38,171 nt of DNA from positions 1-38,171 of the IMG/VR virus record IMGVR_UViG_3300031857_000542. The stretch is one strand, 5' to 3'. This DNA comes from a virus. The notes beneath the pieces were generated by a model. The model ran no database searches, was not told where the DNA came from, and was given only the letters and a program-made list of their open reading frames with translations. Numbering within the stretch: position 1 is the stretch's first letter; every line of letters starts with the position of its first letter. Positions 25,101-33,349 of this stretch are shown piece after piece. The translations under genes and the position numbers were made by a program.

Positions 25101-27446
25101 AGTGTAAGTACCTATTGTATTATGTCTTGTATCGTAAGAACCAGTTAAGGTTGCAAGAGTAGTAAATCTCGTATCTACTGAAGCTGTATAAGTAGCTAAA
25201 GTTGAAGATTTAGTATTTTCCGAAGCTGTAAATGAATTAATATTACTTACTGAAGTGTTTAAACTTGCAGTTGTTAAATTTAAGTTTGTTATTGAAACTC
25301 CTTGTGAATCATTTGTAGTCTTTGCTGCTGATGCTGATGCTATTAAACTTCCACTAACTACACCGATTTCTGTCAACCTTGTATTAACTGAACCCGTATA
25401 AGTTGCTAATGTACTATTTTGAGTTAATTGAGATGAACTAAATGAGTTTAAGTTCGTTACTGAAGTATTTAAACTAGCAGTTGTAGAATTTATGTTTGAA
25501 ACGGAAGTGTTTAATGAACCTGTTGCTGTTGCTACTGTACTCATTCTTGTTTCTAGAGATGATGTGTACGTGCCTATAGCCGTATGTCTTGTATCGTAAG
25601 AACCAGTTAAGGTTGCAAGAGTAGTAAATCTCGTATCTACTGAACCTGTATATGTTCCTAAAGTTGTAAATCTCGTATCATATGAACCAGTTAAGGTTGC
25701 TAAAGTTGTAGATTTAGTATTTTCCGAAGAACTAAATGAGTTAAGATTTGTTATAGAAGTATTAACACTTGCAGAAGTTGTTTCTAAATTTGTAAGTCTA
25801 ACACCAGCTGATGAAGTAAAAGAATTAATATTTATTACTGAAGTGTTTAAACTTGCAGTTGTTAAATTTACATTTGAATTTAAAACAGAAACGTCTACTC
25901 CATCAACGGTTCCTGTTAGTGTAATATTTCCTACAACATCAACTGATTTATTAATATCTAAAGTAGAGTTGGTGTGGTCCCAAAGAATACTTGCATTTGC
26001 ACCACTAATAAAAATACCTGCTCCATTTGCATCAACGGAAGCAGTTGTACCTATTGCTAATTCAATTAGTTTATCTTCAACTAAAAGATTAGTTGTATTA
26101 AGTGTTGTTGTATCACCTTGTACAGTTAAGTTACCCAAAACTGTCAAATCTGCTCCACTTACGGATAAAGCCGTTTTTAGAGAACTTGTATAAGAGTTTA
26201 AATTAATATTTGCTATCGATGCAGCACTTGCTGATGTAATCAAACTACCACTAACTACTCCAATTTCAGTCAATCTTGTAGTAACCGAACCTGTATAAGT
26301 TGCTAAATTACTATTTTGTGTAAGTTGTGAGGAACTGAATAACTCTAAATTTGTAGTTTCAATTATTAAACTTGCCGTTGCTGAATTTATATTTGTTATA
26401 CTTACACCCTGTGAATCGTTTGTGGTTTTTGCTGCAGATGCTGATGTAATCAAACTACCACTAACTACTCCAATTTCGGTTAATCTAGTCAATACAGAGG
26501 AACTGAATAACTCTAAATTTGTAGTTTCAATTATTAAACTTGCAGTTGCGGAGTTTAAATTGGAAACCGATGTATTTAATGAACCTGTTGCGGTTCCTAC
26601 AGCCGTCATTCTTGTTTCAAGAGATGATGTATAAGTTCCTAATGTGGTAAACCTTGTATCTACTGAACCACTATAAGTTCCCAAAGTACCAAATCTTGTA
26701 TCAACCGAAGCGGTATAAGTTGCTAAATTCGATGATTTACTATTTTCGGATGCGCTAAATGAATTTAAATTATCAATCGATACCTGCTGTGATGCGGATG
26801 ATAAATTTAAGTTAGTTATTGAAGTATTAATAGAACCCGTATAGGTTGCTAATGTGGTAAACCTTGTATCTACTGAACCTGTATAAGTTCCTAAATTAGT
26901 AAATCTACCATCAACTGATGCGGTATAAGTTGCTAAATTACTATTTTGTGTAAGTTGTGAAGAACTGAATAACTCTAAATTTGTAGTTTCAATTATTAAA
27001 CTTGCAGTTGTAGAGTTTATATTTGAATTTAGAACCGAAATATCAACACCATCAACGTTTCCGCCGACAGTAATATTTCCACCTATGTATATATCTTTAT
27101 ATTTTTTAGATGAACTACCTAAATCAAATGTATTATCGTTTGAAGGTATAAGTGATGAACTTAAATTTGCAGATACAACAACCGTATCTGCTGTTTGGTC
27201 ACCTATTGTGATGTTACCACCCAATGTAAGATTTCCGTAAACTACCGCATTACCTGAAATTTCTAAAGACGAACCAGAAATTGCACCAAATTGACCTGTA
27301 GCCGTTGCTCCAAACGTTGCTAATGTTACATCTCCTGTATCTAAACCTACTTGTAATGTTCCTAATGTAGTATTTACATATGGTTCTCCGAATGCTAACG
27401 AACCTGATTTCTGTGCGGTTGTCCCACGTCTAAATTTAAGTGCCAT
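22191..27446 (-). CDS. Giant tail fibre protein with Peptidase_S74 chaperone, 1751 aa
   Basis: The N-terminus KFRRGTTAQKSGSLAFGEPY matches the short attachment segment shared by many phage fibres. The central part is long arrays of a 14-residue repeat (consensus like LATYTGSVDTRFTT), interrupted by two beta modules (LTVLGNLTVQGDTTTLNT... and LTVQGTTTQIDST...). From about residue 1050 there is a Gly/Ser/Thr-rich beta region with many 'VSGSSQ' motifs. The last ~105 residues are a Peptidase_S74 domain beginning SSDIRFKENIKPIENAI (S1647), with GVIAQEIEA and YDKLVALLIEGIKEQQLQI coiled coil. The domain helps trimerise the fibre and then releases itself at the SD site. Paralogue of the 1685-aa gene upstream. 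Confidence 0.88.
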   Translation of the reverse strand: MALKFRRGTTAQKSGSLAFGEPYVNTTLGTLQVGLDTGDVTLATFGATATGQFGAISGSSLEISGNAVVYGNLTLGGNITIGDQTADTVVVSANLSSSLIPSNDNTFDLGSSSKKYKDIYIGGNITVGGNVDGVDISVLNSNINSTTASLIIETTNLELFSSSQLTQNSNLATYTASVDGRFTNLGTYTGSVDTRFTTLATYTGSINTSITNLNLSSASQQVSIDNLNSFSASENSKSSNLATYTASVDTRFGTLGTYSGSVDTRFTTLGTYTSSLETRMTAVGTATGSLNTSVSNLNSATASLIIETTNLELFSSSVLTRLTEIGVVSGSLITSASAAKTTNDSQGVSITNINSATASLIIETTNLELFSSSQLTQNSNLATYTGSVTTRLTEIGVVSGSLITSASAASIANINLNSYTSSLKTALSVSGADLTVLGNLTVQGDTTTLNTTNLLVEDKLIELAIGTTASVDANGAGIFISGANASILWDHTNSTLDINKSVDVVGNITLTGTVDGVDVSVLNSNVNLTTASLNTSVININSFTSSAGVRLTNLETTSASVNTSITNLNSFSSSENTKSTTLATLTGSYDTRFTTLGTYTGSVDTRFTTLATLTGSYDTRHTAIGTYTSSLETRMSTVATATGSLNTSVSNINSTTASLNTSVTNLNSFSSSQLTQNSTLATYTGSVNTRLTEIGVVSGSLIASASAAKTTNDSQGVSITNLNLTTASLNTSVSNINSFTASENTKSSTLATYTASVDTRFTTLATLTGSYDTRHNTIGTYTSSLETRMTAVGTTTGSLNTSVSNLNSHTASALTRLSNLETETSNLELTTASLNTSVSNLNSYTSSFPTATVSLSNKTISGANNTLSSIANSSLTNSSITIAGTSTALGGTITAATILQGTGVVSGSSQVDVTATTNYSVISGQFTGVQSATSSLNTSVSNLNSATASLIIETTNLELFSASANTRFTTLATLTGSYDTRFTTLATKTGSIDTSISNLNSATASLIIDTNNLETFTSSFNTAFGLSGANVTVKGNLTVQGTTTQIDSTVVNIADNIIQLNGTGATNAGLVVRDATAATTTSGSFLWDTTNDYWIAGALGSELPIATTTGTQTLTNKTISGASNTLSNIANASLTNSSITIAGTSVSLGGSITAAVIGNAIGAFSGSSQVTGIGNAQLTNSSVTIGTTAISLGASSTTLTGLTSVTSTGFTGALTGNASTATTLQTARTINGTSFNGSADITIPNLVSGSSQITAGSTTNFATDVKTQLNSNTVISGSSQVSHDSTTGYSANRHVDHTAVSITAGSGLTGGGDISTTRTISVATGGVTNAMLAGSIANDKLSNSAITIAGTSTSLGGSITLATITGNSGIVSGSSQLTTDFDSRYLNTGGDSVVSGSSQIDLTATTNYASGILTRLNAVGVVSGSSQINVASTTGDIALGTRTSGNYVASLVAGTNITLSNNTGEGATPTIGLTNNAITIAGTSTSLGGTITLATITGASGIISGSSQISGLTTSNLSGTAAITNGQLANSSVTVTAGTGMSGGGSVSLGGSVTLTNAGVTSNVAGSGISVSGATGAVTITNTGVRSIAAGTGVSVSATTGDSCTISIGQAVTTSSNVQFNSLGIGMAASATAGRIDATNDIVAFSSSDIRFKENIKPIENAIDKIRKISGNTYDWKEENKIEHGYEGNDVGVIAQEIEAVLPQLVQTRESGYKAVKYDKLVALLIEGIKEQQLQIEQLRIDLDNCRNKGL
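22194..22508 (-). other. Peptidase_S74 intramolecular chaperone domain (1751-aa fibre)
   Basis: Codes for residues 1647-1751. The SSDIRFKENI start shows the conserved S-D-x-R-x-K pattern in which Ser and Lys make the self-cleaving dyad. GVIAQEIEAVLPQLV and a terminal coiled coil follow. Cleavage is expected before the Ser of 'SD' (codon 22503-22505). Confidence 0.85.
22501..22547 (-). repeat. 47-bp exact repeat, copy 1
   Basis: Identical to 27778-27824. Both copies encode GRIDATNDIVAFSSSD at the border of fibre body and S74 domain in the two giant fibre genes. Confidence 0.85.
24450..27020 (-). repeat. 42-bp / 14-residue tandem repeat region in the 1751-aa fibre
   Basis: Degenerate repeats of 14 residues, e.g. 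LATYTGSVDTRFTT, LGTYTGSVDTRFTT, LNSATASLIIETTN, LELFSSSQLTQNSN. Positions 1, 4, 8 and 12 are hydrophobic, giving 14 residues per four turns, as expected of a trimeric helical or mixed shaft. Blocks are interrupted by a beta module at about 25,850-26,200. Confidence 0.75.
26332..27005 (-). repeat. Three exact 44-bp copies within the fibre repeat region
   Basis: Identical 44-base blocks at 26332-26375, 26500-26543 and 26962-27005, encoding the ASLIIETTNLELFSS step of the shaft. Identity at DNA level, including third positions, points to recent duplication or gene conversion. Confidence 0.8.
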
Positions 27447-27485
27447 CTAGTTTACCTTCTTTTTAGTACGTTATTGTATAATATT

Positions 27486-27494
27486 TATAAATAT
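27486..27494 (-). promoter_or_regulatory. Candidate late promoter motif ATATTTATA
   Basis: Exact copy, 40-48 bases upstream of the 1751-aa fibre gene and immediately after the stop of the 1685-aa gene. An AGAAGG Shine-Dalgarno-like sequence lies just before this start, one of the few in the window. Confidence 0.5.
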
Positions 27495-30400
27495 CTATTT
27501 ACTTTCCAATTCTTTTACTTTCGCTGATAATTCTTTAATCGCTTCAATTAAAAGTGGAACAATCTTATCATATTTTACTGCTTTATATCCATTTTCACGA
27601 GTTTGAACTAATTCTGGTGCAATTGCTTCGATTTCTTGTGCTATTACACCAATATCATGTCCTTCATATCCATGCTCTATTTTATTTTCCTCTTTCCAAT
27701 CAAATTCATATCCACCAACACTTTGTATTTTTTCTAAAGCATTTTCTATTGGTTTGATATTATCTTTAAATCTTTTATCCGAAGATGAGAATGCTACGAT
27801 ATCATTTGTTGCATCAATTCTACCGGTAGTACCACTTGCGGCCATTCCAATTCCTAATGAAGCAAATTGAACATTAGATGAAGTTGATACTGCTTGTCCT
27901 ATTGCTATTGTTGGTGTTGTACCTTCACCACTATTATTTGTTATAGTTACACCAGTACCCTCTACCAATGATGCAACATAACTGCCAACGGTATCAGTTC
28001 CAAGTAAAACGGAATTATTTGCGATTGTTGCAACACCATTTGAACCGATTGTAATATCACCACTTACACCTGAATATACTTGTGAAGAACCTGAAACAGT
28101 TCCTGCTGGTAATAATGGAGTTACTTGCGCTGCTCCACTTACTATGCCCGATGGTATGCCACTCAACGATGAATAAGTAATTTGAGATGATCCTGAAACT
28201 ACTCCTGTTCCACCCAATATTGTTGCTGCAGAAATCGAACTACCCAATGAAACGGAAGTTCCTGCTATTGTAATCGCATTATTTGTTAAGCCGATTGTTG
28301 GGGTTGCTCCTTCACCACTATTATTAGAAAGTGTAATGTTAGTTCCCGCTACCAAACTTGCAACATAATCGCCCGTTGTATCAGTTCCTAATGCTACTGA
28401 ATTTGCTGCGATTGTTGCAACACCATTTGAACCGATTGTAATATCACCACTTACACCTGAATATACTTGCGAAGAACCTGATATGACCGTATTACTATTA
28501 AGTTGTGTTTTAATGCCTGTTGCCCAATTTGTAGTTAAAGTGGCATCTATTTGAGATGAACCTGATACAACGGAATCTCCGCCTGTATTTAGATATCTAC
28601 TATCGAAGTCAGCTGTTAATTGGGATGAACCAGATACTATTCCTCTACCTGTAGTTTCATATATTCCACCCAATTGACTTGAGCCTGAAATTATTCCAGA
28701 GTTACCTGTTATAGTTGCTAAAGTAATGGTTCCACCTAATGATGTAGAAGTTCCTGCTATTGTTATTGCTGAATTTACTAATTGTGCATTTGTTATTCCC
28801 GTTACTTGTGATGATCCCGAAATTAATCCAGCTGGTAATAATGGTGTTATCTGCGAACTTCCACTAACTATACCTCTACCGGTTGTTTCATATATTCCAC
28901 CCAATTGTGCAGAGCCTGATAATATTCCACTATTTCCGGTGATTGTTGCTAATGTGATAGTTCCACCCAAAGCGGTAGAAGTTCCTGCTATTGTTATTGA
29001 GCTATTTGTAAGAGATGCGTTGCCAATATTAGTTAAAGTATTACTTGCACCACTTATTGTTTTATTAGTAAGTGTTTGTCCTAATGTTCTTAAAACTACA
29101 TCATCTTCAGAACCTAAAGGACCTGCTATCCACTTATCGTTTGTAGTATCCCATAATAATGAACCAGATACTGTCGTTGCTGCTGTTGCATCTCTAACTA
29201 CCAAACCACCATTAGTTGCTCCTGTACCATTAAGTTGAATAATGTTATCACCTATATTAACAGTAGTCGAATTTATAGTAGTTGTTGTTCCTGCAACAGT
29301 TAAATCACCATTTATAGTAACATTTTGTCCTGAAACTCCAATAGCCGTTTTAAGAGATGCCGAATATGTATTTAATTCTGCAATTGAAACACTTGCTGCA
29401 GATGCTGAACTAATCAATGAACCCGAAATAGTTGCTAATGCAGTATTTTGAGTTAATTGCGATGAACTGAATGAGTTAATATTTGAAACTGAAGTATTTA
29501 AACTTGCAGTTGTTGAATTTAAATTAGTAATTGAAACACCTTGCGTATCGTTTGTTGTTTTAGTTACTGATGCTGATGCAATTAAACTACCAGTTACAAC
29601 ACTAACTTCTATCAATCTTGTTTCAACCGAACCTGTGTAGGTTCCTATTGTAGCAAATCTAATTTCATATGAACCCGTTTCACTTTCTGTAATCCAACTT
29701 CCACTTACACTTTCTATTGCATTTAATCTATTTACTAAACTTGCTGTTGATTGTGATGCGGTAAATGAATTTAAATTTGATATAGATATTTGGTGATTAG
29801 ATGCTGATAGTATTAAACTACCTGTTACTACACCGATTTCAGTTAATCTTGTATCTACACTTCCTGATTTGGATTCTAAATTATTTAATCTTCCATCTTG
29901 TGTATCATTTGTAGTCTTTGCTGCTGATGCTGAAGTGATTAAAGAACCACTAACAACTCCAATTTCTGTAAATCTAGTATCATATGAACCTGTTAAGGTC
30001 GCTAATGTAGTAAATCTTGTATTAATATTAGAAAATTGAGATGATACGTTTCCAGGATCAACAGATGCTGTCAATGTATTAAACTCTGAACGTAAAGCTG
30101 TGAACGATGCAGTCAACGTAGATGATGATATGAATAAACTAGCCGTTGCATCGTTTAGTTTGGAAATACTAATATCTTGTGCATCATTTGTAGTTTTTGC
30201 GTTTGATGCTGAAATTATTAGTGAACCCGTAACAACTCCTATTTCTGTCAATCTCGTATTAACTGAACCAGTATGAGTTGCTAAATTACTATTTTGTGTA
30301 AGTTGTGATGAACTAAATTCATTTAAATTAAGTATAGATGAACTGAAACTTGATGATGCAGATTCTAAATTATCAAGTCTACTATCAACAGAAGTAGAAA

Positions 30401-32552
30401 AAGTTCCCTGTAAATATGATGCAGTTGATTCCAATGCCACAACTCTGTTCTCATGGTTAGATGCAGTTGATATTAATGAACCACTAATAGTTGCTACTGC
30501 TCCAAATCTTGTTTCAAAAGATGATGCTGAATTAATTAAACTTCCAGATACTACACCAATTTGAGTCAATGTTGTATTTACTGAACCTGTATAATTTTTT
30601 AAATCATCAAATTTAGTATTTATCGAACCTGTATAAGTTGCTAAATCAGAATCTTTAATAAGTTGTGATGAACTAAATTGATGTAAATGCCAAACACTTG
30701 TAGAAACTGCGGATGCTGATGCTATTAAGCTTCCTGATACTACACCTATTTCGGTTAATCTATTATTTATAGAACTTGTTACATTTGCTAAAGTTGCATT
30801 TCTTGTTTCAAAAGATGATGCTGATGTTATTAAACTTCCACTTACAACTCCTATTTCGGTTAATCTAGTATTAACTGATCCAGTATATGTTGCTAAAGTT
30901 AGATTTCTTGTTTCAAAAGATGATGCTGAATTAATTAAACTTCCTGATACTACACCTATTTCTGTTAATCTTATATCAACACTTCCTGATTTATATTCTA
31001 AATTAGTTAATCTATTAGTTACCGATGATGAATAAGATACTACACTTGCACCATTTAAACCAACTAATGTAGATGAACTTATTGAACCAATGATTCCCAA
31101 GTTAGTATTAAATAAAACTCTAGTATTTGAGTTATCCCAACTCATTGTTACGTTTGCACCTGCTATTTGAACACCTGCTCCATCTGCTTCTGCCGATGTT
31201 GTTGAACCACTTGCCAAAGTTAATGTTTTATCTTCAACAATTACTTCGTTTGTATTAAGTGTGGTTTGTGTTCCTTGAACCGTCAAATTTCCATAAACAG
31301 TCAAATTTTGCCCACTCACATCCAACGCAGTTTTAAGTGATGCGGTATAATCATGAACCGAAGCACTACTAACTTCAAGTGCAGTTAATCTACTATTTTG
31401 ATTTGTATTAGTAGTATCATTGGAACCGGTATAACTTGCTAATGTAGACCATCTTGTATCATACGAACTTGTTACACTTGCCAATGTTGTATTTCTTATT
31501 TCTAACGATTGGCTAGTTTGATTTAGATACCAAACACTTGTAGAAACTGCAGATGCTGATGCTATTAAGCTTCCACTTACAACTCCAATTTCAGTTAATC
31601 TTGTATTGACAGAAGCTGTATAAGTTGCTAAAGTTGCACTTCTTGTTTCAAAAGATGATGCGGATACTATTAAACTTCCCGATACTACCCCAATTTCTGC
31701 CAATCTAGTATTAACTGATCCAGTATAAGTTGCTAAATCAGAATCTTTATTAAGTTGTGATGAACTAAATAATTCTAAATTTAAAACAGAAGTATTTAAA
31801 CTTGCAGTTGTTGTATTTAAGTTTGAAACAGAAGTATTTAAACTTGCAGTTGTTAAATTAATACTAGCAGTTGCTGTATTTAAATTTGAAACGGAAGTGT
31901 TTAAACTTGCAGTTGTTAAATTTAAGTTTGAAACGGAAGTATTTAAACTTGCCGTTGTTAAGTTTAAATTTATAATGTTTACATCTTGCAAATCATTTGC
32001 TGTCTTTGCAGTAGATGCAGATGCAATCAATGAACCCGTTATAGTTGATATAGCGGAATCGTATGCAGAAAAACCATCTGTACTTCTTAATACTATTTGT
32101 GATGAACCCGATACAATTCCAGAAGGTAATAATGATGGTATTTGTGCCGAACCTGATATTACACCATTCGTTGCAGCTATTGCTCCTGATATAGATGTTG
32201 CGTATACATTAGACCAGTATGCATCTGTTGAACCAACATTTCTACTACCTTGTGGTATTAAATTTGTTGTAAATACACCTATTGATTGAATTGTATCACC
32301 TGCTGCTGAATCTCCTAAAATAATATTACCATCAATTCTAACATTATTTGTAAAATATGCGTTTGATGCGGTTATATCTCCTGTTAATCTAATATTTCCA
32401 TTTGCAGGTACATTTAAAGGTAATAATGTAACTGCGTTTCCTGAACCGCTTCCGAATTGAATAGAACCACTACCTTGATGTAAGTATAATTCCGCATCGG
32501 CAATTGTTGAATAATTTGAAGTACCTTTTCTTAATGTAAATATAGCTGCCAT
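27495..32552 (-). CDS. Giant tail fibre protein with Peptidase_S74 chaperone, 1685 aa
   Basis: The N-terminus MAAIFTLRKGTSNYSTIADAELYLHQGSG is a fibre attachment segment. Residues ~150-1000 are dominated by 14-residue repeats (NLTTASLNTSVSNL and LATYTGSVNTRLTE types, often followed by IGVVSGSLIASAS). Two beta modules occur: LTVYGNLTVQGTQTTLNTN (~430) and VTINGDLTVAGTTTTINST (~1080). Then comes a 'VSGSSQ' beta region to ~1570. The last 96 residues are a Peptidase_S74 domain starting SSDKRFKDNIKPIENAL (S1590), with GVIAQEIEA and a short coiled coil. Same architecture as the 1751-aa protein, with near-identical C-terminus but different N-terminus, so the pair are paralogues, perhaps occupying different sites on the baseplate. 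Confidence 0.88.
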   Translation of the reverse strand: MAAIFTLRKGTSNYSTIADAELYLHQGSGSIQFGSGSGNAVTLLPLNVPANGNIRLTGDITASNAYFTNNVRIDGNIILGDSAAGDTIQSIGVFTTNLIPQGSRNVGSTDAYWSNVYATSISGAIAATNGVISGSAQIPSLLPSGIVSGSSQIVLRSTDGFSAYDSAISTITGSLIASASTAKTANDLQDVNIINLNLTTASLNTSVSNLNLTTASLNTSVSNLNTATASINLTTASLNTSVSNLNTTTASLNTSVLNLELFSSSQLNKDSDLATYTGSVNTRLAEIGVVSGSLIVSASSFETRSATLATYTASVNTRLTEIGVVSGSLIASASAVSTSVWYLNQTSQSLEIRNTTLASVTSSYDTRWSTLASYTGSNDTTNTNQNSRLTALEVSSASVHDYTASLKTALDVSGQNLTVYGNLTVQGTQTTLNTNEVIVEDKTLTLASGSTTSAEADGAGVQIAGANVTMSWDNSNTRVLFNTNLGIIGSISSSTLVGLNGASVVSYSSSVTNRLTNLEYKSGSVDIRLTEIGVVSGSLINSASSFETRNLTLATYTGSVNTRLTEIGVVSGSLITSASSFETRNATLANVTSSINNRLTEIGVVSGSLIASASAVSTSVWHLHQFSSSQLIKDSDLATYTGSINTKFDDLKNYTGSVNTTLTQIGVVSGSLINSASSFETRFGAVATISGSLISTASNHENRVVALESTASYLQGTFSTSVDSRLDNLESASSSFSSSILNLNEFSSSQLTQNSNLATHTGSVNTRLTEIGVVTGSLIISASNAKTTNDAQDISISKLNDATASLFISSSTLTASFTALRSEFNTLTASVDPGNVSSQFSNINTRFTTLATLTGSYDTRFTEIGVVSGSLITSASAAKTTNDTQDGRLNNLESKSGSVDTRLTEIGVVTGSLILSASNHQISISNLNSFTASQSTASLVNRLNAIESVSGSWITESETGSYEIRFATIGTYTGSVETRLIEVSVVTGSLIASASVTKTTNDTQGVSITNLNSTTASLNTSVSNINSFSSSQLTQNTALATISGSLISSASAASVSIAELNTYSASLKTAIGVSGQNVTINGDLTVAGTTTTINSTTVNIGDNIIQLNGTGATNGGLVVRDATAATTVSGSLLWDTTNDKWIAGPLGSEDDVVLRTLGQTLTNKTISGASNTLTNIGNASLTNSSITIAGTSTALGGTITLATITGNSGILSGSAQLGGIYETTGRGIVSGSSQITPLLPAGLISGSSQVTGITNAQLVNSAITIAGTSTSLGGTITLATITGNSGIISGSSQLGGIYETTGRGIVSGSSQLTADFDSRYLNTGGDSVVSGSSQIDATLTTNWATGIKTQLNSNTVISGSSQVYSGVSGDITIGSNGVATIAANSVALGTDTTGDYVASLVAGTNITLSNNSGEGATPTIGLTNNAITIAGTSVSLGSSISAATILGGTGVVSGSSQITYSSLSGIPSGIVSGAAQVTPLLPAGTVSGSSQVYSGVSGDITIGSNGVATIANNSVLLGTDTVGSYVASLVEGTGVTITNNSGEGTTPTIAIGQAVSTSSNVQFASLGIGMAASGTTGRIDATNDIVAFSSSDKRFKDNIKPIENALEKIQSVGGYEFDWKEENKIEHGYEGHDIGVIAQEIEAIAPELVQTRENGYKAVKYDKIVPLLIEAIKELSAKVKELESK
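27498..27785 (-). other. Peptidase_S74 intramolecular chaperone domain (1685-aa fibre)
   Basis: Residues 1590-1685 with the S-D-x-R-x-K start (SSDKRFKDN), KEENKIEHGYEG and GVIAQEIEA shared with the other fibre, and YDKIVPLLIEAIKEL coiled coil. Expected to cut itself off after trimer folding. Confidence 0.85.
27778..27824 (-). repeat. 47-bp exact repeat, copy 2
   Basis: Identical to 22501-22547; lies at the same protein position in the paralogous fibre. Confidence 0.85.
28021..28082 (-). repeat. 62-bp exact repeat, copy 1
   Basis: Identical to 28408-28469; both encode the SGVSGDITIGSNGVATIA step of the distal beta region in the 1685-aa fibre. Confidence 0.8.
28408..28469 (-). repeat. 62-bp exact repeat, copy 2
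   Basis: Identical to 28021-28082, 387 bases away in the same reading frame. Confidence 0.8.
29440..32000 (-). repeat. 42-bp / 14-residue tandem repeat region in the 1685-aa fibre
   Basis: Same repeat type as in the 1751-aa fibre. The most regular stretch, near 31,780-31,980, consists of successive LTTASLNTSVSNLN units. Interrupted by a beta module near 31,080-31,340. Confidence 0.75.
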
Positions 32553-32572
32553 CTAATGTCTTTTCTGTTTTG

Positions 32573-32581
32573 TATAAATAT
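32573..32581 (-). promoter_or_regulatory. Candidate late promoter motif ATATTTATA
   Basis: Exact copy, 21-29 bases upstream of the 1685-aa fibre gene in a 31-base gap. Confidence 0.5.
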
Positions 32582-32583
32582 CA

Positions 32584-33231
32584 CTAATCATTAAAATCCA
32601 AATCTATTATCTGTGCTGTGGCTAATTGTAAAAATATATCCGCAATTGAGCGGTTTGGTATGTTGTTACCATCTATACTTTCCAATGTTGCAGATGATAA
32701 ATCTGCAGGTGGTAAATTTGTTAACGAACTACCATCTCCAACAAAAGATGTAGCTGTTATACTTCCTGTAACCGATATAGACCCTGTAAATATGTGTGTA
32801 TCTGTTATCGTATCACCAAAAGATGTAGAACCACTTGCAAACTGCGTGGTCATATTAGTTACCGAAGAACTAATAATCAATTGTTGCGCTACAATATTTC
32901 CTCTTACTAATAAATTTGAACCCGTTATATCACCTAAAACATCAATATCACCATTTGTAATAATATCTCTAGATACAAATAGGTCTCTACCTATATTTGC
33001 ATCTTGAGTTAATACCAATTCACCAAATGAACCGGTTTGAGTAAGTGTAATTGAACCTGTGGTTATAGAATCAGTTGTTACTAACGACTGAATAGACTCA
33101 ATCGAACCTGAACGTTTGAGATATACCTTACCATCGTAGGTATTTATTGCAATTTCTCCCAAATTAAGTGAACCCGTATCTGGTACCTTACCTGGTAACG
33201 CAGAACGTTTCAGTACGATTGTTTGTGACAT
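32584..33231 (-). CDS. Small tail-fibre-like structural protein, 215 aa
   Basis: The N-terminus IVLKRSALPGKVPDTGSLNLGEIAINTYDGKVYLKR (4-39) is the attachment/head segment found in many T4-like fibre and whisker-like proteins ('GEIAINTYDGKVYLK'). The middle is short beta repeats (ITTGSITLTQTGS, ITNGDIDVLGDITG, FTGSISVTGSITATSF). It ends with VGDGSSLTNLPPADL, a fibre turn, and a short tail. It lacks the 14-residue repeats and S74 domain of its neighbours, so it may be a connector or short fibre. Preceded by a terminator, a motif variant and a palindrome, so it likely begins a transcription unit. Confidence 0.8.
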   Translation of the reverse strand: MSQTIVLKRSALPGKVPDTGSLNLGEIAINTYDGKVYLKRSGSIESIQSLVTTDSITTGSITLTQTGSFGELVLTQDANIGRDLFVSRDIITNGDIDVLGDITGSNLLVRGNIVAQQLIISSSVTNMTTQFASGSTSFGDTITDTHIFTGSISVTGSITATSFVGDGSSLTNLPPADLSSATLESIDGNNIPNRSIADIFLQLATAQIIDLDFND

Positions 33232-33264
33232 ATTTAGTCTATTCTAAAGTTATATAACGACTGG

Positions 33265-33278
33265 GTAGTATATACTAC
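33265..33278. promoter_or_regulatory. 14-bp perfect palindrome, possible operator
   Basis: GTAGTATATACTAC, a perfect inverted repeat, lies 34-47 bases upstream of the 215-aa gene and 3-4 bases downstream of the promoter-like motif at 33282-33290. The position suits a repressor or activator site; no protein is known for it. Confidence 0.35.
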
Positions 33279-33281
33279 TTT

Positions 33282-33290
33282 AATAAATAT
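33282..33290 (-). promoter_or_regulatory. Candidate promoter motif, one mismatch (ATATTTATT)
   Basis: One-mismatch copy, 51-59 bases upstream of the 215-aa fibre-like gene, between the terminator at 33301-33325 and the palindrome. Confidence 0.35.
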
Positions 33291-33297
33291 ACCATAT

Positions 33298-33325
33298 AAA
33301 ATAAAAACCCTTCCGAAGAAGGGTC
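33298..33325 (-). terminator. Intrinsic terminator after the 839-aa fibre gene
   Basis: Coding strand: ACCCTTC, loop TTCG, GAAGGGT, then a TTTTATTTT run. A 7-bp perfect stem closed by the very stable C(UUCG)G tetraloop plus U-tract, 25 bases after the stop codon at 33350. Textbook rho-independent terminator. Confidence 0.92.
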
Positions 33326-33349
33326 TTTAAATTATTTATTTATTTTTTA

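Noticed and set aside
28726-29451. Plus-strand frames of 170 and 69 aa opposite the 1685-aa fibre
   Set aside because: Same repeat shadow; no protein family features.
24450-32000. Repeat arrays as a CRISPR locus
   Set aside because: Repeats are in frame, degenerate, without spacers of constant length, and code for fibre shafts.
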